From: Actinobacteria bacterium HGW-Actinobacteria-1
Lineage (GTDB): Bacteria > Actinomycetota > Coriobacteriia > Anaerosomatales > Anaerosomataceae
Reading direction: 5' to 3'
DNA length: 64,000 bases
Assembly: GCA_002841355.1 (NCBI GenBank)
Contig: PHFB01000002.1
Location: forward strand, 414,723-478,722
In this document: positions 8,942-18,387 of the stretch, piece after piece
How the letters are laid out: every line of letters begins with the position of its first letter
Numbering within the stretch: the first letter of the stretch is position 1
Translations under genes and position numbers: made by a program
Notes under the pieces: model-generated
What the model was told of the DNA's origin: nothing
Seen by the model: only the letters and a program-made list of their open reading frames with translations
Databases searched by the model: none

Positions 8942-9832
8942 CTACCCCGCCCTTGCGACTGCGAGGCGGGCGAACTCGAACGTCGCCATGCGTGCCATCG
9001 AGCCCACACCCGTCGGCGTGGCCTGGTGCGTCATCTGCGCCACGAACGCCGGCAGTGCGATCGTGGACGCCATCAGCCCGATCGTCGCGACGAACTCATG
9101 GATGGGGTCGGTCCCGAACCCGGAGATGTTGAGTCCCGTCAAAAGGCCGATGATCGTGAGGTTCAGCAGGTAGAGCTGCAGCGCCTGCGTGAACGCCAAC
9201 GTCAGGAGCTGCCGCGTCCACGCTGCGAACAGGGAGCGATCGGGCGAGGCGAAGTTGAGCGCCAACACCGGTCCGATGAACACCATGATGGCGAGTTCCA
9301 CCGAGCGCTTCGTGACCTGGAAGAAGATCACGATGAGCCCTATGCCGAGGAAGAGCATGACCACGGCCAAGAGGAGCTGGCCCGTGGCGTTGTTCGCGGC
9401 CAGGCCGATCGTTACGAGACGCTTCATGACCTCGGCCGCCTGCAGTTGGCTCGTGACGGCACCGGCAGCCGAGTTGGTCAGCACGTCGCTCGTGAGCTTG
9501 TTGCCGACATCGACGGCCAGCGAGACTGCGAGTGGTATCGACCAGATGAGCGCGGCCGCCCCGGCGGCGCGGATGAGCACCGAGTCGAGCGGGTCGCTGT
9601 CCTCGCCGGAGAGTTGCAGGATGTAGCGCGAATACACGTCGAGCCCGACCTTCAGACCCAGTACCGCTGTGGCGAACACCTGCACCGTGGTCATGGCGTT
9701 CACGACGGGAGCCCAGTGGATCAGCGCGTCCGACAGCGTGCCGACACTGATGAGCACTTTGGCGATCATGTCGAAGCCGCCGCTGAACACGCCGACGAGC
9801 CAGCCATTCCACCAGGCAGTGATGGTGTCCAT
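8942..9832 (-). CDS. TrbL/VirB6-like polytopic membrane protein
   Basis: This 296-residue protein has about six hydrophobic segments, including ones near FATAVLGLKVGLDVYS, LLLAVVMLFLGIGLIVIFF and LAIMVFIGPVLALNFA. This is typical of TrbL/VirB6 proteins that form the inner-membrane channel. The start ATG is 7 bases after the pilin-like gene. The motif LNFASPDRSLFAAWTRQ before the last helices is characteristic of TrbL-like proteins in Gram-positive elements. Confidence 0.8.
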   Translation of the reverse strand: MDTITAWWNGWLVGVFSGGFDMIAKVLISVGTLSDALIHWAPVVNAMTTVQVFATAVLGLKVGLDVYSRYILQLSGEDSDPLDSVLIRAAGAAALIWSIPLAVSLAVDVGNKLTSDVLTNSAAGAVTSQLQAAEVMKRLVTIGLAANNATGQLLLAVVMLFLGIGLIVIFFQVTKRSVELAIMVFIGPVLALNFASPDRSLFAAWTRQLLTLAFTQALQLYLLNLTIIGLLTGLNISGFGTDPIHEFVATIGLMASTIALPAFVAQMTHQATPTGVGSMARMATFEFARLAVARAG

Positions 9833-9839
9833 GAGGGCT

Positions 9840-10205
9840 CTAGCCGAACTGCGTGATGAGGAACGGCACGAGCCACGGCAGCACGGCGAATGCGACGCAC
9901 AGGGCGAGCAGGCCCCAGAACTGCTGCCAGCGCTGTCGACGCATGTGCTCGTCTTGCGTGAGCACCGCCATGGTGATGAGCACGCCGCCGCCGATGACCG
10001 CGATCGTGGCGAAGATGAGCGTCACGCCCGTCTGTACCTGCTTGGCAAGCGTGTCGACCTTGGCGAAGAACCCGGTAATGTCTGTAACGGCGAGCGCGAC
10101 CGTGGGCGTCGCCGCGGCCAGCGCGAACGTCGCGGCCACCAGCGCGGCGCGGCCCTTCTGGTGCAGTCCCCTCATCGCTCCACTCTCCTTCGTCGAGTCC
10201 CTCAT
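9840..10205 (-). CDS. TrbC/VirB2-like pilin subunit
   Basis: This 121-residue protein has an N-terminal signal-like segment (about residues 15-40, ending near TPTVALAVTD) followed by two hydrophobic helices separated by a short basic loop (DEHMRRQRWQQ). That is the topology of VirB2/TrbC conjugative pilins. Its start overlaps the end of the coupling-protein gene by four bases. It may begin at residue 12 (MRGLHQKG). Confidence 0.75.
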   Translation of the reverse strand: MRDSTKESGAMRGLHQKGRAALVAATFALAAATPTVALAVTDITGFFAKVDTLAKQVQTGVTLIFATIAVIGGGVLITMAVLTQDEHMRRQRWQQFWGLLALCVAFAVLPWLVPFLITQFG

Positions 10206-12172
10206 CTGTCTGCGCCCACGCGCTCGGCGGGCGTCCTTGTCGGTCCCGATCGTTCTTGGCCCAGGAGCTTGAGCCCCTTGGGCAGCAGCTCCTCGCCATG
10301 CCAGATCGGCGGCAGGTCGATCACGTGGACGTCGCGCGCGGCCTGACGTGCGGCCCGCACGTGGCTCGCGTGCTTGGGGTCACCGAGGCCGAACGCCTTG
10401 TCGACCGAGAGCAGCGAGAGATCCGGCACCGGGAAGAGAGCCGCATTCATTCCGCGGCGCACCACGAGCGCGCCGTCCACTTCCGGGGAGAGACGCGCGA
10501 TCTCGTCGGGCATGAGGACGGGGCGCGACGTGAGCTTGTCGGAGCGCGAGGTGGTGCGGCTGGCCCCCACGAGCCCCCCACCGTTGCGCTGGGAGGACCC
10601 GCCATCGCGCACCATGATGGTCTTGGTGCCGGTCAGGTCGCTCATGGTCCGATGCGTCTTGCCCGACGCGCTGGCGAGGTAGACGATCGCCGAGCAGTTG
10701 CCGCCGATGAGCGAGGCGGCTTCCACACGCCCCTCGGCATACCGCTCGAGCTGTTCGATGCTCTGCACCACCATGAGGATTCGGATCCCGCGGCTCCGGG
10801 CCATCGTGAGCATGGAGACGAACTCCGGGATCTTGGGGATGTTGCCGAACTCCTCGAACAGGATGTTGACCGGCACCGGGAGTCGTCCGCCGTGGGCATT
10901 GGCGGCCTTCACGAGTGCCTGGTAGAGCTGCCGCACGTAGATCGTGACCATGACGTTGTAGGCGTCGCGTTCGTCGGGCGTGATGATGAACACCGCCGAC
11001 TTGCGCAGCCCCACATCGGCCAGGTTGTGCTCGGAGCGCGCGGTGAGCGCGGCCATGTTCCTGTTGCTGAAGATCTTCAGCGCGTTTGCGGCCGTCGTGT
11101 ACATGCTCGACGCCGTGTTGCCGGTGGCGAGGCTCGCGGCGAGGTAGGCGACCTTGGCCGGGTGCCGGTCGTCCAGACCCTCGATCATCTCCTTGAGTGG
11201 GTAGATCGTCTCTTGCCGGATGCTGTCGGCGCGCACCGCGGTTCGCTCCTTGCCATACGTTCCGAGCGTCCGGTAGACGTTGAACATGTTGCGAGAGAGT
11301 GGGTCGACGCCCTTGGGCTCACTGGCAATCAGGAGCGCCGTGGCCGCGATGATCGCTTCGGCGCTGGCGTTCCAGAACGCCTCGTTGCCGCCATGTCCGC
11401 CGAGCTGTGCCGAGACGATCGTCTTGGCGAGCTCGTGCGCCATGTCCTCGGCGTGTGCGATCTCAGCCGACCAGATCAGGTCGACGATCAGATCCAGTGG
11501 CGACCACTGGACGGAGCGCGAGGGATCACGCAGGTCGATCGTGTCGACGCGGTAGCCCTTGGCCTTCAGGTGCTCGCAGGTGGTGAGGTAGAGCTCGCCT
11601 TTGGGGTCGGGAATCACCATCGACTCGCCGAGTTCGCCCAGCGCGTAGATGCTCGGCAGCACGATCCGGCGCGTCTTACCCGAGCCGGTGGAGCCGATCA
11701 CGAGAACGTGGCCCTCTGAACCTGAGAGGTAGTAGGTCTCTTTGCGGCCGCGCTCGGCCGGGGTGGCGCCGATCACGAAGCCCGAGATGCCGGGATCCGG
11801 GGTCGTGCCGGGCGACCAGGTGACCGCGGAGGTCTCGAGCGCCGCGGGGGTCATGAGGTTCGAGGTGCCATGCTCGCCGCGACCGGCGGTTCGGGGGATG
11901 GCGGCGACGACGCCGATGCCGCTGGTGCGCGGGCGCATCAGGTGGCCGGAGATCCAGACCCACCAGGCCACGACTGCCGCGATGAGGAGGAGGGAGAGGA
12001 TGAGAGTGGCCGGGCGCGTGACGGCGGACAGCCAACGGGTGGGGAGAGGGGAGAGCGCCCACGTCGTCAGCGGCGCGGTGAGGGCGGAGACTGCCAGCGG
12101 GATGAGGGCGACGGCGAGGCACGCCACCGCGGCGGTGGATGCGACTCGCCAGATTCCGGCCTTCCGAGCCAC
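10202..12172 (-). CDS. virD4: VirD4/TraG-type coupling protein
   Basis: This protein of about 656 residues has two N-terminal membrane segments (about residues 12-35 and 52-75), Walker A IGSTGSGKT near residue 160, IPDPKGELY, and Walker B VNILFEEFGNIP. Coupling proteins bring the relaxase-DNA complex to the T4SS channel. A GTG at 12172 is preferred over one at 12178 because the AGGAGGT ribosome site abuts the earlier codon and lies six bases from the later one. This is the first gene of the minus-strand operon. No relaxase or integrase gene is present in the window. Confidence 0.92.
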   Translation of the reverse strand: MARKAGIWRVASTAAVACLAVALIPLAVSALTAPLTTWALSPLPTRWLSAVTRPATLILSLLLIAAVVAWWVWISGHLMRPRTSGIGVVAAIPRTAGRGEHGTSNLMTPAALETSAVTWSPGTTPDPGISGFVIGATPAERGRKETYYLSGSEGHVLVIGSTGSGKTRRIVLPSIYALGELGESMVIPDPKGELYLTTCEHLKAKGYRVDTIDLRDPSRSVQWSPLDLIVDLIWSAEIAHAEDMAHELAKTIVSAQLGGHGGNEAFWNASAEAIIAATALLIASEPKGVDPLSRNMFNVYRTLGTYGKERTAVRADSIRQETIYPLKEMIEGLDDRHPAKVAYLAASLATGNTASSMYTTAANALKIFSNRNMAALTARSEHNLADVGLRKSAVFIITPDERDAYNVMVTIYVRQLYQALVKAANAHGGRLPVPVNILFEEFGNIPKIPEFVSMLTMARSRGIRILMVVQSIEQLERYAEGRVEAASLIGGNCSAIVYLASASGKTHRTMSDLTGTKTIMVRDGGSSQRNGGGLVGASRTTSRSDKLTSRPVLMPDEIARLSPEVDGALVVRRGMNAALFPVPDLSLLSVDKAFGLGDPKHASHVRAARQAARDVHVIDLPPIWHGEELLPKGLKLLGQERSGPTRTPAERVGADR

Positions 12173-12331
12173 GTGCACCTCCTGACCTCAGCGTCTTGTA
12201 GCGGGCTGGGGTGGAAGCTAGCACAGGAGGCCGGCGGTCTCGGACTTTGTGGTTGAGTTCGCAGCTATCTCTGCGCCAAGGCCGCCGTAGGGGCGTAGAG
12301 TAATCGGTCTGGACGGCTATCACGCGAGGCA

Positions 12332-12359
12332 TTGCACAGGCTTCCCGCAACGTTATGAT
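12332..12359 (+). promoter_or_regulatory. predicted sigma-70 promoter for the TrlF operon
   Basis: TTGCAC (12332-12337), a 16-base spacer and TATGAT (12354-12359) lie 35 bases upstream of the trlF-like start. This is the only good match seen between the divergent T4SS and TrlF units. Confidence 0.5.
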
Positions 12360-12394
12360 GCGAGGGGCAGGGGAAGGGTTCTGCGGCTGACGGG

Positions 12395-14731
12395 GTGGCC
12401 CAAGTGGAGCCTGTTTATCTGGATCTCCATATTCACACGTCGGACAACCCCGACGTACTCAATGCGGGCTACGACGTGCCAGCACTCCACGAGCGCGTGA
12501 CTAGCGAGGCACAGGGCTCGCCAGCCCTGATTTCGCTCACGGATCACAACGTGATAAACAAGCGCGCGTATCTTGCATCGGCAAACGTCTTCGAGAATCT
12601 CTTGCTGGGTGCGGAGCTGCATGTCAGGAACTTTGAGAAGGCGCCGCCATACCACTGCCATGTGTTCTTTCGAGCACCCGTAGACGCTGACACGATCGAT
12701 GCGATCAACGCGATATTGGACGAGCTGTACCCTGCGAAGACCGTGGGGGATGCAGATGACCTTCCCACGATAGAGACAATCGCCAAGCACTTCGATGAGT
12801 ACGACTTCATGCTCCTGCCGCACGGGGGTCAGAATCACTCCACGTTTAACAAGTCCATCCCCAAGGGCAAGAGGTTCGACAGCACCATCGAGCGCAGCAT
12901 CTACTACAACCACTTCGACGGGTTCACCGCGCGGAGTAACCGCGGGCTGGATGAGTCGCAGGAGTACTTCAAGAAGCTTGGGATCTCAGAGTTCGTCAAT
13001 CTGATCACATCGACCGACAACTACAGTCCGAGGCTCTACCCACAGGCGAAGTCCTCCCAGGCAGACCCGTTCGTGCCAACTTGGATGCTGGCCAGTCCAA
13101 CCTTCAATGGCCTTCGACTGTCGCTCTCGGAATCGGCTCGCTTGGTCTATGGCAAGCGGCCCGACGCCTGGGCGGAGTACATCAGGCATGTGTCGCTGAA
13201 GGCTGACAACCTGGACATCGACTGCGACTTGACACCTGGGCTGAATGTCGTGATCGGTGGCTCATCGAGCGGCAAGACACTCCTTGTGGACTCGCTGGTC
13301 CGCAAGATATCAGGCGACTTCAAGGACAGCGTTTACCTACCGTACGGCGTTGAGGCAATCGATGTCACAAACCCATCCGGGCAGACTCCGCACTACCTGT
13401 GGCAGAACTACATCGTCAGGGTGTGCGATCAGAAGGATCACGACAACACAATCGATTCAATACCGCTGCTCAAGAGCGTCTTTCCAGGTGACGCTGATGA
13501 GAGGGAACTCATTGACAATGGCCTAGCGAGCCTGAGCATTCATCTTCAGTCGATGGTTCATGCTGCCGCGCAAGTGGAGCAGTTTGAGGAGGAGCTCAAA
13601 CACATCCCGGTTCTCTCGGGTCTGATCACGACCCGGCCGATTCGCCGTAACCCGCTTAAGAAGCTGAGGCCGTTCGAGAACGAAATCAAGGCCTTCAAGC
13701 TATCGCAGGCCGCCCACGAGCGAGCGGTGAAGGCGCTGGAGACGATTGAGGGGATCCTTGCTGCGAACCCATTCATACAGCACGATCCAACGCTGACCGC
13801 ACGGCTGACAGAGGAACTGGCCGAAGCATATCGGGCCGCGCAATTGGAGGAGGCAGTGCGCGCGATCCTCAACGAACACGTCGAGGAGATCGACGCCCAG
13901 CAGAAAGCCAATGACCTCGAAACGACGACGAAACGCAACTCATTCGGGACGCTGCTTCGAACCATTAGGCGGTATCGAGAGAGTCACAAGACCTTCTACG
14001 AGGCGAGAGACGAGATCGCCAGCTTCAAGATCCGAAAGAGCACGAAGCGGATTAGCTCGATGGGCCACACCCTATACATTGAGAACGAGTTCGAACTGAC
14101 CCAGACGAAGTTCTTGGAAATCTTGAATCAGACTCTCAAGCGTGAGCGGCAGATCCCCAACTTTGACGCCATTACGCCGCAGTCTCTGGCTTCCGAGGGA
14201 TTCAAGAAACAGAGTCCCAAGATCGTGGATCACGACAATCTCCACCGTGAAATCATGAACCGATTCAACGCGCTAAATCGGAAGCAGTATCGCATCACCA
14301 CCAAGGACGGCAAGGACTTCGACAAGCTGAGCGCGGGCTGGAAGACCTCAGTCATTCTTGACCTCGTTCTTGGGTCGGGAGCAGACAACGCGCCGCTGAT
14401 CATCGACCAGCCGGAGGACAACCTTGCTACGACGTACATCAATACCGGCCTCTTGAGCGCAATCAAGCAGAGCAAGGCGACTCGCCAGATCATTCTGGTT
14501 TCCCACAACGCCACAATTCCGATGCTGGGCGACGCGCAGAACGTCATCCTGTGTACCAACGACGACAAGTTCATCACTATCAGGTCGAATCCACTCGAAG
14601 GTGTGATCGACGGAACTGACGTTGTGGACTTGATTGCCACGACCACTGACGGTGGCAAGGCGTCAATCAAGAAGCGCGTCAAGAAATACAACCTCAAGAG
14701 ATTCCGAGGTGAAGATGAAACTGGTCTTTAG
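12395..14731 (+). CDS. TrlF-like PHP domain plus AAA/SMC-type ATPase
   Basis: This 778-residue protein starts at a GTG. It has an N-terminal PHP phosphoesterase domain, with HxH metal ligands at residues 12 and 14 (LDLHIHTSD) and SLTDHN near residue 50. An ABC/SMC-like ATPase follows, with Walker A GGSSSGKTLL near residue 288, a helical middle (about residues 390-590), a signature-like LSAGWKTS, and Walker B APLIIDQPEDNL with LVSHN. This matches the family named TrlF in databases, often found near defence genes. A nuclease or phosphoesterase gated by ATPase activity is the likely role; the target is unknown. It overlaps the small downstream gene. Confidence 0.85.
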   Translation: MAQVEPVYLDLHIHTSDNPDVLNAGYDVPALHERVTSEAQGSPALISLTDHNVINKRAYLASANVFENLLLGAELHVRNFEKAPPYHCHVFFRAPVDADTIDAINAILDELYPAKTVGDADDLPTIETIAKHFDEYDFMLLPHGGQNHSTFNKSIPKGKRFDSTIERSIYYNHFDGFTARSNRGLDESQEYFKKLGISEFVNLITSTDNYSPRLYPQAKSSQADPFVPTWMLASPTFNGLRLSLSESARLVYGKRPDAWAEYIRHVSLKADNLDIDCDLTPGLNVVIGGSSSGKTLLVDSLVRKISGDFKDSVYLPYGVEAIDVTNPSGQTPHYLWQNYIVRVCDQKDHDNTIDSIPLLKSVFPGDADERELIDNGLASLSIHLQSMVHAAAQVEQFEEELKHIPVLSGLITTRPIRRNPLKKLRPFENEIKAFKLSQAAHERAVKALETIEGILAANPFIQHDPTLTARLTEELAEAYRAAQLEEAVRAILNEHVEEIDAQQKANDLETTTKRNSFGTLLRTIRRYRESHKTFYEARDEIASFKIRKSTKRISSMGHTLYIENEFELTQTKFLEILNQTLKRERQIPNFDAITPQSLASEGFKKQSPKIVDHDNLHREIMNRFNALNRKQYRITTKDGKDFDKLSAGWKTSVILDLVLGSGADNAPLIIDQPEDNLATTYINTGLLSAIKQSKATRQIILVSHNATIPMLGDAQNVILCTNDDKFITIRSNPLEGVIDGTDVVDLIATTTDGGKASIKKRVKKYNLKRFRGEDETGL

Positions 14732-14954
14732 AAAGAACGAGGCCGAACAAGTCACGGTCTTCCAGAACGTGGGCGGCCAACTGAAGCCGTTCTCATACAC
14801 GGTGATGATGAAGGCCTTGCTCAGTTCGGACTCTCTCGAGCCGCCTGACGTTGCGGAGGGCTTCAGCACCGAGGAGGCCGAGAGTATTGTCTCGATGATT
14901 GATCAAATCAACGGCGTCATGGCCGACGCCGAATCCGAGCCCGATTCGCCGTAG
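14715..14954 (+). CDS. small acidic partner of TrlF-like protein
   Basis: This 79-residue protein starts at an ATG 17 bases inside the end of the TrlF-like gene, in another frame (MKLVFRKNEAEQ). It is acidic with no membrane segment, and ends in an Asp/Glu-rich tail. No family is recognised. The overlap and shared terminator indicate co-expression. An accessory or antitoxin-like role is conjecture. Confidence 0.7.
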   Translation: MKLVFRKNEAEQVTVFQNVGGQLKPFSYTVMMKALLSSDSLEPPDVAEGFSTEEAESIVSMIDQINGVMADAESEPDSP

Positions 14955-15009
14955 ACTCGGCCCGCACTAGGGAACAAGCCCGTCCACGAATGACCCACCA
15001 GCAAAACCG

Positions 15010-15038
15010 CAGGTCAGATGCCTATCGCATCTGGCCTG
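15010..15038 (+). terminator. hairpin terminator after the TrlF operon
   Basis: CAGGTCAGATGC (15010-15021) pairs with GCATCTGGCCTG (15027-15038), 12 pairs including one G-U, around a 5-base loop. TTTGCTTT follows. It probably ends the TrlF operon. Its first 16 bases plus flank recur next to the repeat at 28.3 kb. Confidence 0.65.
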
Positions 15039-15171
15039 TTTGCTTTGAAAGGGCGCGATCCATCTACAGGATCCACTAATCGCCGTACTGGCCCGCCCGA
15101 ATTGACCGGAACCAGGGGCGTCTGAAGGCGAGTGGGCTGCCCGCTTCAACCCCGACGGTTCTTGATGGCCA

Positions 15172-15858
15172 TCATTCGATGATCTGCCAACGACGGTCTT
15201 GAGCGTGCGCTGCAAGTTTGTCGTCTGGATGAACGGCCACCGGGTTCCCCACCTTTTCCAGCAACGGCAGATCTATGTAGCTATCTGCATAGGCATAGCT
15301 CTCAGGCCAGTCGATCGAGTCATCGGTGAGGTACGCCACCAGGCGAGACACCTTGCCCGGCCCCTGACAGACGGGGGGTTCGCAGACCCCGGTATAGCGC
15401 CCCTCGAGGAGCACCAGCGGCGTGCCCACAACCTCCTCGATTCCGAGATGTCGCCCGACCTCGCTCAGCAGAGGGGCCAGGGTTCCTGAGACCAGGATGA
15501 CCCGGTGGCCTGAAGCCCGATGGCCCCGAACGCGCTCCATCACTTCGGGTCGCACCAAGGGTAGAACGTACTCCTCGGCAACCCAGTTGAAGGCGACAGT
15601 CGCCTCCTGCTGCGTCCACCCCCGAACGGTCCAGCCGAGGTGGCGAGCCCACAGCTCACGAAAGGACGCTTCCGACAGCAGGCCGCAACGCCACAATGGC
15701 CACAGGGCAAGATGGGCGGCCACGTAGAAGTAGAATCGCGTTCGCTTCACGCGATGGATTCGGTGGTGACGGGCAATGCCGTGCACGATGTGCCCGGTGT
15801 ACAGCGTGCCGTCAAGGTCGAAGACCGCTGCGACCATCGACTGTGGGGACTCATCCAT
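15172..15858 (-). CDS. HAD-superfamily (IB) phosphatase
   Basis: This 228-residue protein has HAD motif I AVFDLDGTL near residue 11, motif II VILVSGT, and a later Asp motif YAYADSYIDLPLLEKVG. These are typical of the HAD-IB subfamily (SerB-like phosphatases and lipid or nucleotide phosphatases). The helical cap includes aromatic-rich RFYFYVAAHLALWPLW, which may contact membrane. Start ATG 15858 has an AGGAG site upstream. Given neighbouring acyltransferase, patatin and DegV genes a lipid-phosphate substrate is plausible, but this is inference. Confidence 0.85.
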   Translation of the reverse strand: MDESPQSMVAAVFDLDGTLYTGHIVHGIARHHRIHRVKRTRFYFYVAAHLALWPLWRCGLLSEASFRELWARHLGWTVRGWTQQEATVAFNWVAEEYVLPLVRPEVMERVRGHRASGHRVILVSGTLAPLLSEVGRHLGIEEVVGTPLVLLEGRYTGVCEPPVCQGPGKVSRLVAYLTDDSIDWPESYAYADSYIDLPLLEKVGNPVAVHPDDKLAAHAQDRRWQIIE

Positions 15859-15876
15859 CAGCGCTCCTGAGAAACC

Positions 15877-15922
15877 GCTCCGGCACGCGATGGCTGAGAG
15901 GTGCCATCCCGCGTGCCGGAGC
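15877..15922. terminator. long inverted repeat between ABC and HAD genes
   Basis: GCTCCGGCACGCG (15877-15889) and CGCGTGCCGGAGC (15910-15922) are perfect inverse complements. An inner GATGGC/GCCATC pair extends the stem. On the minus strand it follows the ABC gene and precedes the HAD gene, so it most likely terminates the ABC operon. Confidence 0.7.
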
Positions 15923-15993
15923 TTCCCTTGATCCCCAGCCTGTGCGTCTGAGCCATGGATCGGGTGGGTCGAGCCGCCCCTGAAGGCGCTCGT

Positions 15994-18366
15994 CTACTCG
16001 GTCCTGAGTGCTTCCACCGGGTCCTTCTTCGCAGCAATCCGTGCGGGAATCGCACCGCCGATGAGGGTAAGGACCAGGCTCACCGCGACAAGGGCGGCAG
16101 CGTAGGTGACTGGCAGCTTCGCCACATCAACAAGATCTGTGCTGTTCTTGATGATGGCGTTCATCGGGATGATCAGAGGATACGCGATGCCGATGCCCAT
16201 CAGGCCGGAGATGGCACCGATGATGAAGGTCTCCGCGATGAACACGCGGGTGATGTCCTTCTTCCTTGCTCCCAAGGCGCGTAGGACGCCGATCTCCTTG
16301 GTCCGCTCCATCACGGAGATGTAGGTGATGATGCCGATCATGATCAGAGAGACGACCAAGGAAATGCCTGCGAACGCGACCAGTACCAGAGTGATGCCAT
16401 CCATAATGCCGCCGGACATCTCGGTGATAGATGTGGCAAGGTCGGTGTAGACCACTGCATCTGCCTCGTCACGCCCGGTGTTGTAGTCGTCCAGATACTC
16501 CAGCACCGCATCTTTTGATTCGAAGTCGGATGGGTAGAGGAAGACCATGAACGGCATGCTCTCTCCTCCGAGGTACGCGAGCATCATGGGCTTGGCGGCC
16601 TCGTCCAACGGCTCCATGGTTATGACGTTGTGCGTGGCCGCCCGCTGTGCCTTCACGATGGCGGAGTCTCCGGCATTGTCGCAAACGCGCTGAACCAACT
16701 TGTCGCTGTAGGCAAAGCCGTTGCCGACGAGACCCCTCGTCACATCGGGCTTGAGGCGCACGATGCCGCTGACCTTCAGCGTGATGCTCTTCTCTGCGTC
16801 GTACATGGCCCCGTAGTCGGTGCCGGGCATGAAGTTGCCCGCCGGGGTCTGGACATAGTAGTCATCATTGTCGATGAGCCTCAGCTCAGTGCCCACGATG
16901 TCATCGAAGGGGATGCTCTCCACGCCCTTGGTGTCGAACCCAAGGTTCTCAAGCACCGAATAGGCGACACGGTTCTGGTTGTCGATTACCAGTACAAGGT
17001 CGGTCTCATCGTGCGGGTAGGATCCCGCGAGCAGGTCGTAGCTCTTCTCGAGATAGGGTGTGGCCTGGTCGTCCAGCGTTTCTGGATACGAGGCAAGCCC
17101 CAGTCCCCGCATGCTGGCGATGTTCATGTTGAGCCCACCGGACTGCAGGTCCAGCTCACTGCTCGTTCCGGCCGGGATGGACACCGGCACGGCCTCTCCG
17201 TCGGTCTGACGCAGCAGGTTCATCCCCACCATGCGAAGGAAGCCGACACTGTTGCAGATCGCCGGGTCGACAGCTTCCACGTAGCCCACATACTCGTCGG
17301 TGATCACGTTCGTATGGGCGACGGTTGTCTCGGCCGGGTCGTACAGCGCAACCTCCTGCGTGTCGGCATACTGCCGTTCATCTATCAGGACCGAGGACAG
17401 CTCGCCGCGCATCTGCTTCATGGTGTCCGCGTCCAGGCTCATGGACATGGGGGAGACGATGATGGGGAACTCGGAGAGCGCATCGTTCTGGAATCGATCG
17501 ACCTCCCCCCGGAAGCCGTAGGACAGACTCAGGATCAGGGCAACGCCGATGATGCCCATACTGGAGGCGAGGGCGGTAAGCGCTGTCCTCCACTTCTTCG
17601 TGGCGATATTCCTGCCCGAGAGCTTTAGCGCGGTGAGGAAGCTCATGCCGGTCTTGTTGAGCTGATACCCAGCTTCCGGTCCTGTGGCCTCCTGTGGACG
17701 GGTGTCGGATACGACACTTCCATCCCGGAACTGGACGATGCGGTCGGCGTACTCCTCCGCCAGCTCAGGGTTGTGGGTCACCATGACCACCAGTTTGTCG
17801 GCGGCGATCTCCCTGATGAGTTCAAGAACCTGGGTGCTGGTGGTGGTGTCCAACGCACCGGTCGGCTCATCGGCGAGGATGATGTCCGGGTCATTCACCA
17901 GAGCGCGGGCTATGGCGACACGCTGCATCTGTCCGCCGGAGAGCTGGTTCGGCTTCTTGTGCCTGTGATCCTTGAGCCCTACGCGCTCCAAGGCTTCGAC
18001 GGCCTTGGCTCGTCTGACCCCTGCGGAGACACCACTCAAGGTCATGGCCATCTCCACGTTCTCTTCAACGGTGAGATGGGTGATGAGGTTGTAGGTTTGG
18101 AAGATGAAGCCCACGCTGTTGTTCCGGTAGGCGTCCCATTCCCAGTCTTCGAAGTCCTTCGTGGACTTGCCGTTGATGATGAGGTCGCCGTCGTCGTACC
18201 TGTCCAGCCCTCCGATGATGTTGAGGAACGTGGTCTTGCCCGAGCCGCTGGGGCCCAGGATGGCGACGAACTCCGTCTTCGGGAAGTCCATGCTGACACG
18301 GTTGAGCGCGACCTGGGTGAAGTCGCCGGTGGTGTAGCTCTTGGTGACGTCTCTGATCTGAAGCAT
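15994..18366 (-). CDS. MacB-like ABC transporter, ATPase-permease fusion
   Basis: This 790-residue protein has an N-terminal ABC ATPase (Walker [10 protein letters not shown], signature [10 protein letters not shown], Walker [13 protein letters not shown]) and a C-terminal FtsX/MacB-type permease. The permease has one TM near residue 265, a large extracytoplasmic domain, then three TM helices in the last 150 residues. MacB-family mechanotransmission transporters act on envelope lipids, lipoproteins or peptides. It follows the DegV gene by 21 bases on the same strand. The substrate cannot be read from sequence. Confidence 0.9.
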   Translation of the reverse strand: MLQIRDVTKSYTTGDFTQVALNRVSMDFPKTEFVAILGPSGSGKTTFLNIIGGLDRYDDGDLIINGKSTKDFEDWEWDAYRNNSVGFIFQTYNLITHLTVEENVEMAMTLSGVSAGVRRAKAVEALERVGLKDHRHKKPNQLSGGQMQRVAIARALVNDPDIILADEPTGALDTTTSTQVLELIREIAADKLVVMVTHNPELAEEYADRIVQFRDGSVVSDTRPQEATGPEAGYQLNKTGMSFLTALKLSGRNIATKKWRTALTALASSMGIIGVALILSLSYGFRGEVDRFQNDALSEFPIIVSPMSMSLDADTMKQMRGELSSVLIDERQYADTQEVALYDPAETTVAHTNVITDEYVGYVEAVDPAICNSVGFLRMVGMNLLRQTDGEAVPVSIPAGTSSELDLQSGGLNMNIASMRGLGLASYPETLDDQATPYLEKSYDLLAGSYPHDETDLVLVIDNQNRVAYSVLENLGFDTKGVESIPFDDIVGTELRLIDNDDYYVQTPAGNFMPGTDYGAMYDAEKSITLKVSGIVRLKPDVTRGLVGNGFAYSDKLVQRVCDNAGDSAIVKAQRAATHNVITMEPLDEAAKPMMLAYLGGESMPFMVFLYPSDFESKDAVLEYLDDYNTGRDEADAVVYTDLATSITEMSGGIMDGITLVLVAFAGISLVVSLIMIGIITYISVMERTKEIGVLRALGARKKDITRVFIAETFIIGAISGLMGIGIAYPLIIPMNAIIKNSTDLVDVAKLPVTYAAALVAVSLVLTLIGGAIPARIAAKKDPVEALRTE

Positions 18367-18387
18367 TCAGCGCGTTCCTCTCTAGGA

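Noticed and set aside
8918..9856. 312-codon plus-strand open frame
   Set aside because: Antisense to the VirB6-like gene; no recognisable content.
10256..11719. 487-codon plus-strand open frame
   Set aside because: Antisense to virD4; His/Asp/Arg-rich shadow.
16630..17628. 332-codon plus-strand open frame
   Set aside because: Antisense to the permease part of the ABC transporter.
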